6,146 nucleotides of DNA from an uncultured Erysipelotrichales bacterium. Lineage in GTDB: Bacteria > Bacillota_I > Bacilli_A > Erysipelotrichales > Coprobacillaceae. Position numbers and translations under genes: made by a program. The stretch covers positions 1-6,146 of the forward strand of contig CAKVJS010000077.1 in the NCBI GenBank assembly GCA_934754755.1, in the 5' to 3' direction. A model generated the notes under the pieces. It was given only the letters and a program-made list of their open reading frames with translations, made no database searches and was not told the DNA's origin. Below, in pieces: positions 6,077-6,146 of the stretch; position 1 is the stretch's first letter, and the number at the start of each line of letters is the position of its first letter.

Positions 6077-6146
6077 AATTATTGAGGGTATGCTTTTTCT
6101 TGCGGGAGAAGAGGGTATTGATATCGCGATGATACAAACCGTACTC
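6054..6146 (+). CDS. scpB: Segregation and condensation protein B (partial, N-terminus)
   Basis: Thirty-one codons are present before the window ends. They begin MEKTSQFEIIEGMLFLAGEE and continue with GIDIAMIQTVL. This is the usual opening of ScpB (a short lead, then I-E-x-x-LFLAGEEGI), the start of its first winged-helix domain. ScpB forms a dimer that binds the central part of ScpA and stabilises the Smc complex. The start lies inside the end of scpA, with a GGAGGG site (6043-6048) five bases upstream, so the two are almost certainly translated as a coupled pair. The gene is cut by the window edge, not truncated in nature as far as can be seen. Confidence 0.93.
   Translation, partial: MEKTSQFEIIEGMLFLAGEEGIDIAMIQTVL

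Noticed and set aside
5928..6137. Reverse-strand open frame across the scpA/scpB junction
   Set aside because: It is antisense to two well-conserved coding regions and has no supporting start signal.
1..6146. A novel defence, toxin-antitoxin, retron or CRISPR-like system
   Set aside because: All real genes fall into known housekeeping or sporulation families. No array-like repeats, reverse transcriptase or nuclease pairs are visible. The TnpB fragment is too short to be an active nuclease.

Overview
The window comes from a low-GC, endospore-forming member of the Bacillota (Firmicutes). It carries spoVA genes, the scpA-scpB condensin pair and strong AGGAGG-type ribosome binding sites, and all genes lie on the + strand. 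The exact family cannot be fixed from this sequence. A Bacilli- or Erysipelotrichia-like lineage is a guess, prompted by a folC/ECF-folT pair and a short spoVA operon.

Region 1 (1-2158) is a folate-uptake and retention unit. folC (28-1263) encodes folylpolyglutamate/dihydrofolate synthase. It is followed by an S-component of a folate ECF transporter (1360-2145), which ends in a clear intrinsic terminator whose hairpin contains the stop codon. The roughly 96 bases between the two genes are not an ordinary leader. Read in frame they give a short tail that strongly resembles the extreme C-terminus of IS200/IS605-family TnpB. It is bracketed by a 7-bp direct repeat (TTAGTAG). This is the most unusual item in the window: a fossil of a transposon lodged in a housekeeping operon.

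Region 2 (2201-5286) is a compact spoVA operon, spoVAC-spoVAD-spoVAE(b)-spoVAF. Its genes overlap or nearly abut and it ends in an intrinsic terminator. In sporulation the products import dipicolinic acid (DPA) into the forespore and release it in germination. SpoVAF is a GerA-family membrane protein. The spoVAA, spoVAB and spoVAEa genes of the Bacillus subtilis operon are absent here.

Region 3 (5312-6146) starts with a strong extended -10 promoter placed almost on top of the scpA ribosome binding site. It continues with scpA and the first 31 codons of scpB, which overlaps scpA by 23 nt and runs off the window. ScpA and ScpB with Smc form the chromosome condensation complex. spoVAF followed by scpA-scpB looks like a compressed version of the B. 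subtilis neighbourhood.

I see no tRNA, rRNA, CRISPR array or intact mobile element, and no convincing undescribed multi-gene system. There is no gene-free stretch longer than 300 bases.
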